Shown: piece after piece, positions 24,226-32,679 of the stretch
Position numbering within the stretch: position 1 is the first letter of the stretch
How the letters are laid out: each line of letters starts with the position of its first letter
Assembly: GCA_013388905.1 (NCBI GenBank)
Contig: JACAEI010000010.1
Coordinates: forward strand, 1-64,000
DNA: 64,000 bases
Source: Candidatus Bathyarchaeota archaeon
GTDB lineage: Archaea > Thermoproteota > Bathyarchaeia > Bathyarchaeales > Bathycorpusculaceae
Direction: 5' to 3'
Translations under genes and position numbers: made by a program
The notes under the pieces: model-generated
Seen by the model: the letters and a program-made list of their open reading frames with translations, nothing else
Databases searched by the model: none
What the model was told of the DNA's origin: nothing

Positions 24226-25604
24226 TTCTCCATTTCACCAACCAACTCTTTAACGAGAGACACTCCCTTAGCCATTATCTCTTTTGCTGTTTTTAATGAT
24301 TCACCCTCAACTGTTAGTCTTACAAGTGGTTCTGTACCAGAAGCCCTAACCAAAATCCACCCGTTTTGCAAAGCCAAGCGAACACCGTCAACTGTTGAAT
24401 ATTCCACGTATTTTGAAAAGACTGTTTTTAGTTGTTTGCCAATTTTTTCTACAACTTTATGTTTTGCTTGATTCTTACAAGTGACATTTTCTCTAAGTGT
24501 TTGGTATTTTGGCACTTTAGCGGTGAATTCTGATAGAGATTCATCTTTTTCTTCCAAGGCTTTCAGCAACATCAAAGATGAAAGTATTCCGTCTGGGCAG
24601 TAATGAAATTTGGGATGTATCCAAGCGCCGCAAGGTTCTCCGCCGAAAACAGCCTTATGTTTTTTCATAGCTTCTGCAACATAGACATCGCCGACTCTCG
24701 TCCTAACCACTTTTCCCTTATGCGATTCCACCATTTTTTCAACACACATAGACGCTTCAACATTAGTGACTACAGTTTTTTCTACACTGCTCTCTACAAG
24801 GTATGCAGCATATGCCGCTAGAACACTGTCAAAATCCATAAAATCGCCTTTCTCATCAACAAAAGCCACTCTGTCACCGTCGCCATCATATGCTATTCCC
24901 ACATCCGCCTCCAATTCCTGAACAATTTCTGCCAGCGGCTTTAAAGATTCCTCATCCGGTTCAGGGCTTCTCGCTGGAAATAAACCATCAGGCTGAGCAT
25001 TCATGGCTACTGCTTTACAGCCTAAAATTTTGAAAATCTTTGGAGCGAGATTGTATGTTGCTCCACACCCAGGGTCAATTATTATGTGCCATTTCTTACT
25101 CAATTTCATGGTTTTCCTAATCATTTCAACGTAGCTATCGCTTTCATCAATATACGTAGCTTCTCCTACATTTCGCCAATTAGCCAGCACAAAACTTTCA
25201 CTTTCGATAATTTTCTCGACTTTATCTTGGCTCTCATCGCCATAAGCCAGACTATCCTTGCCAAAGATTTTTATGCCATTGTATTGAGGCGGATTATGCG
25301 AAGCTGTAATCATCAATCCAGAATCTGCTTTAAGAGTTCTAGTCAAATATGCCAAAACAGGTGTCGGCACGATTCCTAGACAATAAACGTCTGCACCTCC
25401 AGCCACAAGACCAGCGACTAATGCGTTTTCAAGCATCAATCCTGAAACTCTGGTGTCACGGGCTACAATCGCCTTTTTAGGCTTAGAAAATGTCGCAACA
25501 GCCAAACCTATCTTAGTTGCTAAAATAGGCGTTAAATCAGCGTTTACTACGCCTCGCACGCCAGAACTGCCGAAGAGTTTCGTCTTCAAGCTCCTATTCA
25601 CCAA
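24222..25604 (-). CDS. glmM: Phosphoglucosamine mutase / phosphohexomutase
   Basis: 460 residues, the usual size. The four domains show the active-site phosphoserine loop MITASHNPPQYNGIKIFG (S102), the metal loop YDGDGDRVAF, the sugar-binding loop GGEPCGAW (GEPSG-type) and the phosphate-binding loop RASGTEPLVRLTVEG. It converts glucosamine-6-phosphate to glucosamine-1-phosphate or acts on related hexose phosphates. It overlaps the nucleotidylyltransferase gene by four bases; together they supply activated amino sugars for envelope glycans. Confidence 0.94.
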   Translation of the reverse strand: MVNRSLKTKLFGSSGVRGVVNADLTPILATKIGLAVATFSKPKKAIVARDTRVSGLMLENALVAGLVAGGADVYCLGIVPTPVLAYLTRTLKADSGLMITASHNPPQYNGIKIFGKDSLAYGDESQDKVEKIIESESFVLANWRNVGEATYIDESDSYVEMIRKTMKLSKKWHIIIDPGCGATYNLAPKIFKILGCKAVAMNAQPDGLFPARSPEPDEESLKPLAEIVQELEADVGIAYDGDGDRVAFVDEKGDFMDFDSVLAAYAAYLVESSVEKTVVTNVEASMCVEKMVESHKGKVVRTRVGDVYVAEAMKKHKAVFGGEPCGAWIHPKFHYCPDGILSSLMLLKALEEKDESLSEFTAKVPKYQTLRENVTCKNQAKHKVVEKIGKQLKTVFSKYVEYSTVDGVRLALQNGWILVRASGTEPLVRLTVEGESLKTAKEIMAKGVSLVKELVGEMEK

Positions 25605-25648
25605 TACGTGTCTTCCATGGTTAAAGTGGAGAATGTATTTAAATAATT

Positions 25649-26325
25649 ATGCAGTGTATAAATTGTAAAATTTTGTTGTCATCTTTGAAATTAGAGAAAT
25701 TAAATTCTGAAGAAAAAGTAAACTTAGCAATAAATATGGTGGATGTGTCCATGCGCATCTGCACAGAGGGAATTAAAGCTCAATGTAAAAACATTACAGA
25801 AGAAAAGCTTCTAGAAAAACTTAGAAAGCGAGTATCCCACTACATGTTACTGGGACTCAGCAGCAAGCTATTACGGTATTCCAAGAACCACGTTAGATGT
25901 TGATATTGTGATTAATATTACTCCAAAAGAAACAGAGTTCTTAACCACTCAATTGAAAAATGCTGGCTTGCAGGCTAATGGAAAAAAGATAAAGGCTACA
26001 TTCAAATCAAATTTTAGAATAGTCACTTTAAAAGACGAGAAGACTCCTTTCATAGTTGACATTATGCTATTAGACAAACAGCTCGGAAAAAGAAAAAGGT
26101 AAGATTCTTGGAATTCCGACGTACTATCAAACTCCTGAGGCATTAATTCTGGCTAAGCTAAGGATGATAAAGGTAAAAGTTTCAGAGGAAAAAGTTGCGA
26201 AAGATGAGGAGGATATAAAAGCCATTATAAAATACGTTCAGGTTGACCTTAAAATGCTGAAGAGCAAGGCTGAAAAAGAAAAAACAATATCTATACTTAA
26301 CGAGTTAATTGGTCAGAAAGAGTAA
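25649..26325 (+). pseudogene. Decayed two-gene module: helical partner fused to nucleotidyltransferase remnant
   Basis: Three frames carry coherent protein. Frame A (25649-25850): LNSEEKVNLAINMVDVSMRICTEGIK, resembling the short helical proteins often encoded just before archaeal nucleotidyltransferase genes. It runs straight into HYMLLG. Frame B (about 25860-26100): SYYGIPRTTLDVDIVI, the nucleotidyltransferase GS/DxD-type region, then IVDIMLLDKQ. Frame C (about 26098-26325): ILGIPTYYQTPEALILAKLRM and a helical tail. Lesions: an extra base near 25859, an extra A in 26093-26097, and a probable deletion that removed the partner's end and the enzyme's start. It resembles a dead toxin-antitoxin-like (AbiEii/MNT-type) pair. 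Confidence 0.68.
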
Positions 26326-26339
26326 TTGCGTAATGTAGA

Positions 26340-27419
26340 TTATTTCTTTAATTTCGCACAAAATTTTATTAGTTGTTTTCTCGTTGGATGCATTCCATCC
26401 GAATTTGAGATGTAATAAGCAGCAATCAAGTTAGCTAACGCCAATCTACCACCATCTGAAAGTCCAAACGCATCTCCCAAAATGTTTCCAGCATTCCAAG
26501 CGTCACCTGCACCAGTTGCTCTTAACGCTGGAACCTTAAAGGCTGAAACAGTCGTTATATCTTTTTTAGTGAATGTGGCTGCAAAGCTTGTTGTGTGCAG
26601 ATCAATTCTTGCTGGCAGATGCGACGCCAAGATTTTTGCAGACTCCATTGCTAATTTGTCAAGCTTCAGTTTATTTACAAACTTCGCTGTTTTATGGTTT
26701 AGCTGTGATGCGTAACAAACTGCTTCATTCTCGTTAACACTCAAGATATCCACATATTTGCCTTGCAAAACTTTCACTAGCTCTGGAGTCTTTGCTATGT
26801 TAGGTGCTGGGTCTGCCGTATCATAATAGGTTTTGCCTTCACCCTTGGTTTTAACGTGCCGAAAAACAGTTTTAGCTAATTGCGTTCCGAAGCGTCTTGT
26901 TCCAGCCCAATTAAACACACAAACATAATCTGCTTTCTCAACAACCTCAAAATCGCTCTCATCTAAATTTTTTGGTCCAAAATCAGCAAGTGCGCCTACG
27001 TCTCTAAGCATTACATTAACTTTCCCACTTTCTGTTTCTAACTCTAAAGCTGTGGTTATCGATGGCTTTTCGAAGATTTTAATATGGCTTAGATTCACTT
27101 TTAGCGGTTCAAAATAGTATTTGATGAGTTCTAGTCCAAGTTTATCAGTGCATATGATGGGTGTGACTTTCACGCCTAAAGTAGCCAACGCAGAAGCCGT
27201 ATTAACTGCGTTTCCTCCCCTAAGCTCAGTTTGTTCTATTCCATCTATGCTACCACCTTTTCTTTCGGCTATTTGCCTAAGATTTTTCGAAAAAGTCTGT
27301 ACATTATATTTTAGGCTTATTAGTCTGTCAAGGAAGAAGTCTGGCATTACAACTACGTTTAGCTCTCTGAATTCGCTTTTTAGAAAATCTATTACTTCTT
27401 CAAGATAATCTTCACGCAA
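26340..27419 (-). CDS. PfkB/ribokinase family carbohydrate kinase
   Basis: 359 residues. The C-terminal catalytic signature RATGAGDAWNAGNILG (G303-A-G-D306) holds the base Asp and anion hole; GGNAVNTASALATLG near residue 68 is the N-terminal substrate-binding signature. An atypical N-terminal extension of about 60 residues precedes it. The substrate could be a sugar, nucleoside or similar; it cannot be read from sequence. TTG 27419 is supported by AAGGTGA seven bases upstream. Confidence 0.88.
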   Translation of the reverse strand: MREDYLEEVIDFLKSEFRELNVVVMPDFFLDRLISLKYNVQTFSKNLRQIAERKGGSIDGIEQTELRGGNAVNTASALATLGVKVTPIICTDKLGLELIKYYFEPLKVNLSHIKIFEKPSITTALELETESGKVNVMLRDVGALADFGPKNLDESDFEVVEKADYVCVFNWAGTRRFGTQLAKTVFRHVKTKGEGKTYYDTADPAPNIAKTPELVKVLQGKYVDILSVNENEAVCYASQLNHKTAKFVNKLKLDKLAMESAKILASHLPARIDLHTTSFAATFTKKDITTVSAFKVPALRATGAGDAWNAGNILGDAFGLSDGGRLALANLIAAYYISNSDGMHPTRKQLIKFCAKLKK

Positions 27420-27520
27420 GCTTCATTCACCTTAAACAAAGATGGCCGTTGAGTGCAGATAACATTTTTTCATAAAATATTTTAACAAGTGCAAAGTAAT
27501 AGGGTTAGCTTTATGAAAGA

Positions 27521-27742
27521 ATGTGTTCCGTGGGGAAATGTCGTTTGAAGTTTAAAACTGAAATTTTCATGCTTTTATTGGCAATTCTACTGTATATTGT
27601 AAGTGCGTTTTGCTATTTCTACGAACCACAAGATTTGCTTCCAGTTATTAATTATCCATATAGAGACTACGCTATCCCACTGGCTGTTGCTGCCTCGGCG
27701 CTGTTAGTTATTGCAGCGATTTTATATTCAAAGCGGCGATAG
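27521..27742 (+). CDS. Small two-helix membrane protein
   Basis: 73 residues or fewer. Two hydrophobic segments (EIFMLLLAILLYIVSAFCYF and AIPLAVAASALLVIAAILY) flank a short loop with YEPQDLLPVINYPY; the C-terminus is basic (SKRR). ATG 27521 lacks a clear Shine-Dalgarno and TTG 27545 is an alternative. It ends 19 bases before the start of the next membrane gene, so they are probably co-transcribed. No family recognised. Confidence 0.5.
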   Translation: MCSVGKCRLKFKTEIFMLLLAILLYIVSAFCYFYEPQDLLPVINYPYRDYAIPLAVAASALLVIAAILYSKRR

Positions 27743-27761
27743 AACTCTCTACGGAGACAAA

Positions 27762-28499
27762 ATGTCACAAAAGAGGAAAATTTTTCTTTCCGTGTTTGTC
27801 GTTGCAGCCCTTGCTGCGAAAATAGTTGCAGAATTTACGCATGAAATTCTTGGACATGGTTCTCTTGTTTTATTGTTTGGAGGAGAAATAACAAGTATAT
27901 ACATTAGTGTTTTATGGCCGTATGATGTTTCTTACATAGGTTGGATTCTACCAAGCGATGTAACTACTGCGCAATTAGTATTGATTTATGCTGGTGGGAT
28001 ACTTGCATGCATGTTCGCATCATTTGTAACTCAAACCTTTTTACTTTTGAAAAAGAAAGTGCAGTGGCATTATGTTGTTCTGTTTTTTTGGTTTGCATTT
28101 TGGACGCTTGTGAATTCCACTGGGTATCTTATAATCGGCGGCTTATCACCGTTTGGCGACGTTAATGAGCTAATTGTGTTAGGAGTTTTGACAAAGTTTC
28201 TCTCTTTTGCGCTAGGTTTAATTTTTTTCAGTATTGGTTTCATTGGTCTGTCTTGGATTTTGCGAAAGACATTGCTTGAAGTCTTCTCTGCTGAGAGAGC
28301 AAGTTTAGGTGTAATTCTCTTCTGGCTTATACTTCCCGCGCTTGTTATGGTGATGCTGGCGAATCCAGAACGTAATTTACAAGCATCATATATTCCCCTA
28401 ACGTTTATTCCAACCGTACTTTCGCTTTTTATTGAATATTTTTTGGTTTTATCCAAGCAAAAAGCGAACAAAAATCCAGACAACATCACCAAAAAGTAA
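27762..28499 (+). CDS. Polytopic membrane protein with an HExxxH motif
   Basis: 245 residues from ATG 27762, preceded by GGAGA; an in-frame start at 27711 would overlap the upstream gene. About six hydrophobic segments. Near the N-terminus is THEILGHGSLVLLFGGE (H27, E28, H32) and later GGLSPFGDVNELI. This looks like the HExxH...NxxP...D layout of M50-type proteases but with one extra residue between the histidines, so protease activity is not assured. The 3' end overlaps the convergent prepilin-peptidase gene by 51 bases. Confidence 0.72.
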   Translation: MSQKRKIFLSVFVVAALAAKIVAEFTHEILGHGSLVLLFGGEITSIYISVLWPYDVSYIGWILPSDVTTAQLVLIYAGGILACMFASFVTQTFLLLKKKVQWHYVVLFFWFAFWTLVNSTGYLIIGGLSPFGDVNELIVLGVLTKFLSFALGLIFFSIGFIGLSWILRKTLLEVFSAERASLGVILFWLILPALVMVMLANPERNLQASYIPLTFIPTVLSLFIEYFLVLSKQKANKNPDNITKK

Positions 28500-29252
28500 G
28501 GCTATGATTAGCCCAGCTGTGATGAAAATAAGCATAGGCAAGCCTGGAGTCGCCCAAACCATGTCCTGAATCTTTTTTGTTTCAACTGCTTTGGACAATC
28601 TGTCAACTATGGCGTCTCTGCCTTCATCTTTGGGCACAAGCAAAAGTTTCCTTTTTAATCCGTTTTGAGTTTCATCTATATTCTCTAGAGGGTATAAATG
28701 CCACTTTTCTTTTAGTTTACCAATAGGAATTTTGTATCCCGTTATCAAAACCAGAACTTTTCTCCCAAAAGATTCGCTTTCTTGGTTTTCTTCGAAAAGT
28801 TTTCTGCCAGTCTTCACTCGCCAGATTATGTTGCGCAAAAACATGTAAATTGCTGTTGCTGCTGCCAGCAAAACTGAGTTGCTGAAAACGGTTATTGGAA
28901 AGAATTTTTCAGAAATGGGCGAAATTGTTCCCGAAAGAGGTGTCAATCCTTCCGGATAGAATGGTAAAGCAAGCGCAAGACACATCAGGGCTTTTGCGTC
29001 CGCGCCTCCGAAGCCTCCGGAATAGAAGAGTATAAAGGCGAAAGCCGCTACAAGTCCGAAGCTTAATCCATAAAAAAGCATACTTGTGGCATCCTCGTAA
29101 AGAATCAATTCTACCATTGTTAATACTAAAGCAAGCGGTGCAAACACTATCCAAACCTTGTTGCTTACTTCGCGTGTTTTGTAATCACTGAATGAAGCGT
29201 ATAATAGAAAAATTAGGGCTGCTGAAGTTTTTAGTGCACTTATTATCTGCAT
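28449..29252 (-). CDS. Type IV prepilin peptidase (A24 family, FlaK/EppA-like)
   Basis: 267 residues, six or more hydrophobic segments. The two catalytic aspartates sit in SDYKTREVSNK (near residue 23) and GGFGGADAKALM (the GxHxD/GxGD-type motif, near 82). It cleaves class III signal peptides of archaeal pilins and archaellins at the inner face of the membrane. A soluble insert of about 70 residues (KLFEENQESESFGRK to DRLSKAVETKK) lies before the last helix. It is the last gene of the pilus locus. Confidence 0.9.
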   Translation of the reverse strand: MQIISALKTSAALIFLLYASFSDYKTREVSNKVWIVFAPLALVLTMVELILYEDATSMLFYGLSFGLVAAFAFILFYSGGFGGADAKALMCLALALPFYPEGLTPLSGTISPISEKFFPITVFSNSVLLAAATAIYMFLRNIIWRVKTGRKLFEENQESESFGRKVLVLITGYKIPIGKLKEKWHLYPLENIDETQNGLKRKLLLVPKDEGRDAIVDRLSKAVETKKIQDMVWATPGLPMLIFITAGLIIALLFGDVVWIFVRFLLG

Positions 29253-29344
29253 ATTTGAGGCACCATTAAGCTATTCTGGATATAATCTGCTAACTTTGTC
29301 GGGTATTGCTAATAAAAATTGGGTAAGTGCCAAGATTTCTGCTT

Positions 29345-29809
29345 TTACTGGGCTGCTTGTTCTGGGAAAGGCCCCATTTCATGCCCTGTTTCAGAAACTA
29401 TCTTGAAATAATAGTAGTCTCCTGCTGTCCATGCACTTGCCAAGCTGTTTGGCCAAGACAATGTTATTGTTATGACCGACTTTGCGCTGAGAATTTTTCC
29501 TGTACCAATGTTTGTGTATGCAGTTACGTTCAAGAGGTTGCTTTGCGACGTTCCTAGGTAAAGCCTTACAATTTTTGTGTCTGCGGTTCCTGAATTACCA
29601 ATTGTTATATATGTCTTATTCTCCGTTGAATTCCAATAAACATTCTCCTTGTATAAGAGTACTCCCGCCTGTTGGCCAGCGCTGCCCATGTAAGTCATTA
29701 TCCAAGCATATGTCACAACGATGGCTGCAACAGCTATAACAATTAACAAGAGTGTTGCAAGTATCGGCGATATGGCTTTTCTAGATTTTAACACGTTTTT
29801 GGTTAACAT
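29345..29809 (-). CDS. Archaeal type IV pilin (probable major subunit)
   Basis: 154 residues. Class III signal peptide: basic MLTKNVLKSRKA, cleavage expected after Ala12, then ISPILATLLLIVIAVAAIVVTYAW as the assembly helix. The mature head is Thr/Asn/Ser-rich (YWNSTENKTYITIGNSGTAD, N-glycosylation sequons NST, NKT, NVT). It is small and separated from the upstream 922-residue gene by 98 bases that contain its own TATA box and a palindrome, so it is probably expressed at a different level from the rest. Confidence 0.88.
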   Translation of the reverse strand: MLTKNVLKSRKAISPILATLLLIVIAVAAIVVTYAWIMTYMGSAGQQAGVLLYKENVYWNSTENKTYITIGNSGTADTKIVRLYLGTSQSNLLNVTAYTNIGTGKILSAKSVITITLSWPNSLASAWTAGDYYYFKIVSETGHEMGPFPEQAAQ

Positions 29810-29858
29810 AGCCTCACCTTTATCGTCTCTTAGGAAATCTTCAGATTGCTTATTTAAC

Positions 29859-29888
29859 TTATATGAACTCTGAATCTACATTCAGAGT
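29859..29888 (-). promoter_or_regulatory. TATA box with abutting palindrome upstream of the pilin gene
   Basis: On the minus strand a TATA box (ATATAA, 29859-29864) stands 50 bases before the pilin ATG. Two bases upstream of it lies a perfect inverted repeat with nine-base arms, ACTCTGAAT and ATTCAGAGT, around a four-base centre (29867-29888). That position, at or next to the BRE, suits a regulator of TBP/TFB access. It could alternatively act as a 3' hairpin for the 922-residue gene, which ends at 29908. Confidence 0.55.
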
Positions 29889-29907
29889 AATTCTGAAATT
29901 GAGTAAG

Positions 29908-32676
29908 CTAGCTTTTTGTAGTTACCGAGATAGTAGGCGGATATTCCACAGTTATCCACAAACCAGTCTTTTGACCACCTACTTCAGTGTAAACTGGCGT
30001 TGCCCCGTCAAACGTAGCGACGGCGCCGCTCCAGCTTAAATCTAATGCGTAAGTGAATTGTTTTGAAGCCAGCGTTATTGGAAGCAACTCTATGAGTCTG
30101 TCAGTGGAATTTGAAACTTTGAGGGCTCCAGTCTTGCCTCCTGCGATAGTATCGAAGAAATATAGCATTGTATTTGCTTCGTCTGTAAACATTATTCCCG
30201 CTCCTTTTGTTTCTGTTATGAATTGGCTCCAGTGATGTGCCCAATTGGAAGCTGTTAAATTGGAGAATGTGCCTGTTATGCTTGAAACTATTGGAAGCCC
30301 GTTTGATGTTCCGTTTTCGGTTCGCGGTTGCCCTGTTGAAGCTTTTAGCCTGATTAAGCATAAGTCTGCGATGTTTCTGCTCTGTTGCGAGTTTACAAAC
30401 ATTAGTCTCAACTGGTACGTGTAGTAAGATACGTTAGCTGGTAATGTTATCACGATGTGCGTGTAGAAGTTTGGACTGTTGTCGACTCCACCACTGTACT
30501 CTGCTTCTTGTTGCACGATGTCTCTGATTATGCCGTGATGAATTGTGTATGCTGGAGCTGATCCGTAAACTGGGTATTCATTATTGATGCGGAGAAAATC
30601 TGCCTTCGTTTTAACGCTCCCTGCGACGGAAGTCAGCCAACCATCAAAAACTACGTAAAGTCTGACTCTTCTTATATAAACGTTTGAAGCGGAACCACCA
30701 GACTGTCGATATCTCACATCAATGCTCAAATTGTTGATTTTTGTCCGATTAGTAATGATTGAAGTAATGTCATAATACCTCCAGTTGTAACTGCTTTGGG
30801 GAGTTATGGTATAAGGACCGTAAATTGTCGTGTCGTCATTTATTCTGAAATCAAAGTAATCGTCGCTTCCATCCCGTCTGCATTCAAATTCTATTCTGAT
30901 AGTTGTTATGGCTGATAAGGCTGAAATCTGACCGCCTGTAAGGTCTTGGAAAGTAAACCATCCTTCTCTCTGATTATTTATATTGTGACTAATGTAGTTG
31001 GATGTGTCATCGTTTAGGTATGGTGTTGTTCCATACTCGCTCCATGAAGTGTAGGTGAAGTCAAAATTGTCCACATAAAGATAGTTATCTCCTTTAATGA
31101 CAAGTGCTACTCTGTTGTTTGTTAAGATTCCATTAGCTGGATCATCGTTTGTAAAATATCTATTTGTGTATGCGAATGGTGTTTGCTTCGCCTTGTCGCT
31201 TCCATTCCACCATAAAGTTATCTTTGAAACTTTGCTGTTTACAAGAAATACCAACATTGTTCTGCTACTGAAGACACTTGCGTTGTTCGCTAAACCTAGC
31301 GGAATCTTGTAATCTAACGTCCAATCTTCAACTTGAAACGGCACTTCTCGATCTATACCATTTATGGTTTGGTTTAAATAAATCGATCTTATTGGTATAG
31401 GCAGAATCGGCTTGGCTTCCGTAGTTAACTGCAAGTTTTGACCAAGCCACCTTATTGTGCCGTTTTGTAACAATTCTACAACTATATTTTCATCTGGAAT
31501 AGTGGAATAATCTCCCGCAACTTCTATTACTACTGTGACGTAGATTGCATCAACATAAGCATCTTCAGAAGCGCCATTATCGTTGTTTATGAATTGTATG
31601 TCGGTCGTGTTAAGGTTGCTCCAAGTCCAAGAGGCTCTTAAGCTGGTAGCGTTATAAGACGCTTTTAGTGGTGAGTTGGCGGTTCCGCCTTGTGCCAAAC
31701 TGCCTATGGTGATCCATGCGCCTCCATCCAGCCGATAATACCAATCTAAAGTTCCAGAAACTGTTCCATAATAGGTGATGTTGAAATATACTTTCTTGAT
31801 TGTCCCTGTTCCTCCCTGATAATCCGTAACTGTGCATGTAGCATCTTTTCCAAGTGTTGCATAGTTTTTGTCTGGAGCGCCTAAGATTGGCGGGGGGCTT
31901 CCAGCAACAGCATATTTGGTTTGAAAACGTTGAGTCCATGATAATGTGTAGACATAACTGCTGAATGATGACGCAACAACGATTATGCCTCTGGGATCTT
32001 CAACTTGAACGAAGTAAGAGTATGGGTCAACACCGGATGGAATGTCTATGAGGTATGTGCCGTTTGCAAATGCTACGGGTTCAGTGCTCGGGTTGATTAG
32101 CTCCCATTGCAAGTCCGAACCTATATACCGATAAAATTTGAAGTTACGTTTTCCAAGGTTTACGAGCGGTTCGCCTTCATCTTTGATTACTACAAGCTGT
32201 GTCTGATTTTCAGTTGTTGTATCTTTTACTTGCACTGTTAATTTGCTGGATGTCGCATATGTTATTCCATAGATTCCCATACCAGTCAAGCTATAGTTTA
32301 CAGCCAAGTTTCCAGTGCTGTAGCTTGTGTTTGCAAACCAGTACGTGTACATGTCTGTTTCAGTAACATTAAAGGATGTTCCCCATTCTGGATGCATATT
32401 TGCAATGTTAACTAATCCGCTGTGGAGATAATTTGTAGCTAACATTTTTGCATATGTCGAGTTTCCAGTAACTTGCAACACTGACCCATAATAGCCTATA
32501 GTGAAGCCTAAAATCTGTTTCAATGCAAGATTCGTTTCATCAATTGCGCTTAAAACTTGAGGTTGATCTTGAATTGGGCTGTTGCGTATTGTGGAATAAG
32601 TAACTACAACTGTGGCTATGAGGATTATCGCAACAAGCAGCGCCGCAATGATCGAAAACTGCCCTTTCCGATTCAA
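29908..32676 (-). CDS. 922-residue pilin-like exported protein of the pilus locus
   Basis: The N-terminus MNRKGQFSIIAALLVAIILIATVVVTYS is pilin-like (basic, Gly, then a 20-residue hydrophobic helix). The rest is a very large extracellular part rich in Thr, Ser, Asn and aromatic residues with many sequons. About 285-385 and 545-680 look like beta-sandwich domains with similar composition (NYATLGKDATCTVTDYQGG; TPYLNDDTSNYISHNI). Typical pilins are 100-200 residues; this one is several times larger and may be a tip adhesin or cap. It begins three bases after the end of the 443-residue gene. Confidence 0.8.
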   Translation of the reverse strand: MNRKGQFSIIAALLVAIILIATVVVTYSTIRNSPIQDQPQVLSAIDETNLALKQILGFTIGYYGSVLQVTGNSTYAKMLATNYLHSGLVNIANMHPEWGTSFNVTETDMYTYWFANTSYSTGNLAVNYSLTGMGIYGITYATSSKLTVQVKDTTTENQTQLVVIKDEGEPLVNLGKRNFKFYRYIGSDLQWELINPSTEPVAFANGTYLIDIPSGVDPYSYFVQVEDPRGIIVVASSFSSYVYTLSWTQRFQTKYAVAGSPPPILGAPDKNYATLGKDATCTVTDYQGGTGTIKKVYFNITYYGTVSGTLDWYYRLDGGAWITIGSLAQGGTANSPLKASYNATSLRASWTWSNLNTTDIQFINNDNGASEDAYVDAIYVTVVIEVAGDYSTIPDENIVVELLQNGTIRWLGQNLQLTTEAKPILPIPIRSIYLNQTINGIDREVPFQVEDWTLDYKIPLGLANNASVFSSRTMLVFLVNSKVSKITLWWNGSDKAKQTPFAYTNRYFTNDDPANGILTNNRVALVIKGDNYLYVDNFDFTYTSWSEYGTTPYLNDDTSNYISHNINNQREGWFTFQDLTGGQISALSAITTIRIEFECRRDGSDDYFDFRINDDTTIYGPYTITPQSSYNWRYYDITSIITNRTKINNLSIDVRYRQSGGSASNVYIRRVRLYVVFDGWLTSVAGSVKTKADFLRINNEYPVYGSAPAYTIHHGIIRDIVQQEAEYSGGVDNSPNFYTHIVITLPANVSYYTYQLRLMFVNSQQSRNIADLCLIRLKASTGQPRTENGTSNGLPIVSSITGTFSNLTASNWAHHWSQFITETKGAGIMFTDEANTMLYFFDTIAGGKTGALKVSNSTDRLIELLPITLASKQFTYALDLSWSGAVATFDGATPVYTEVGGQKTGLWITVEYPPTISVTTKS

Positions 32677-32679
32677 ACG

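Noticed and set aside
27840-27860. Classical M50 protease call for the HEILGH protein
   Set aside because: The histidines are one residue further apart than in HExxH, so only a motif-level statement is made.
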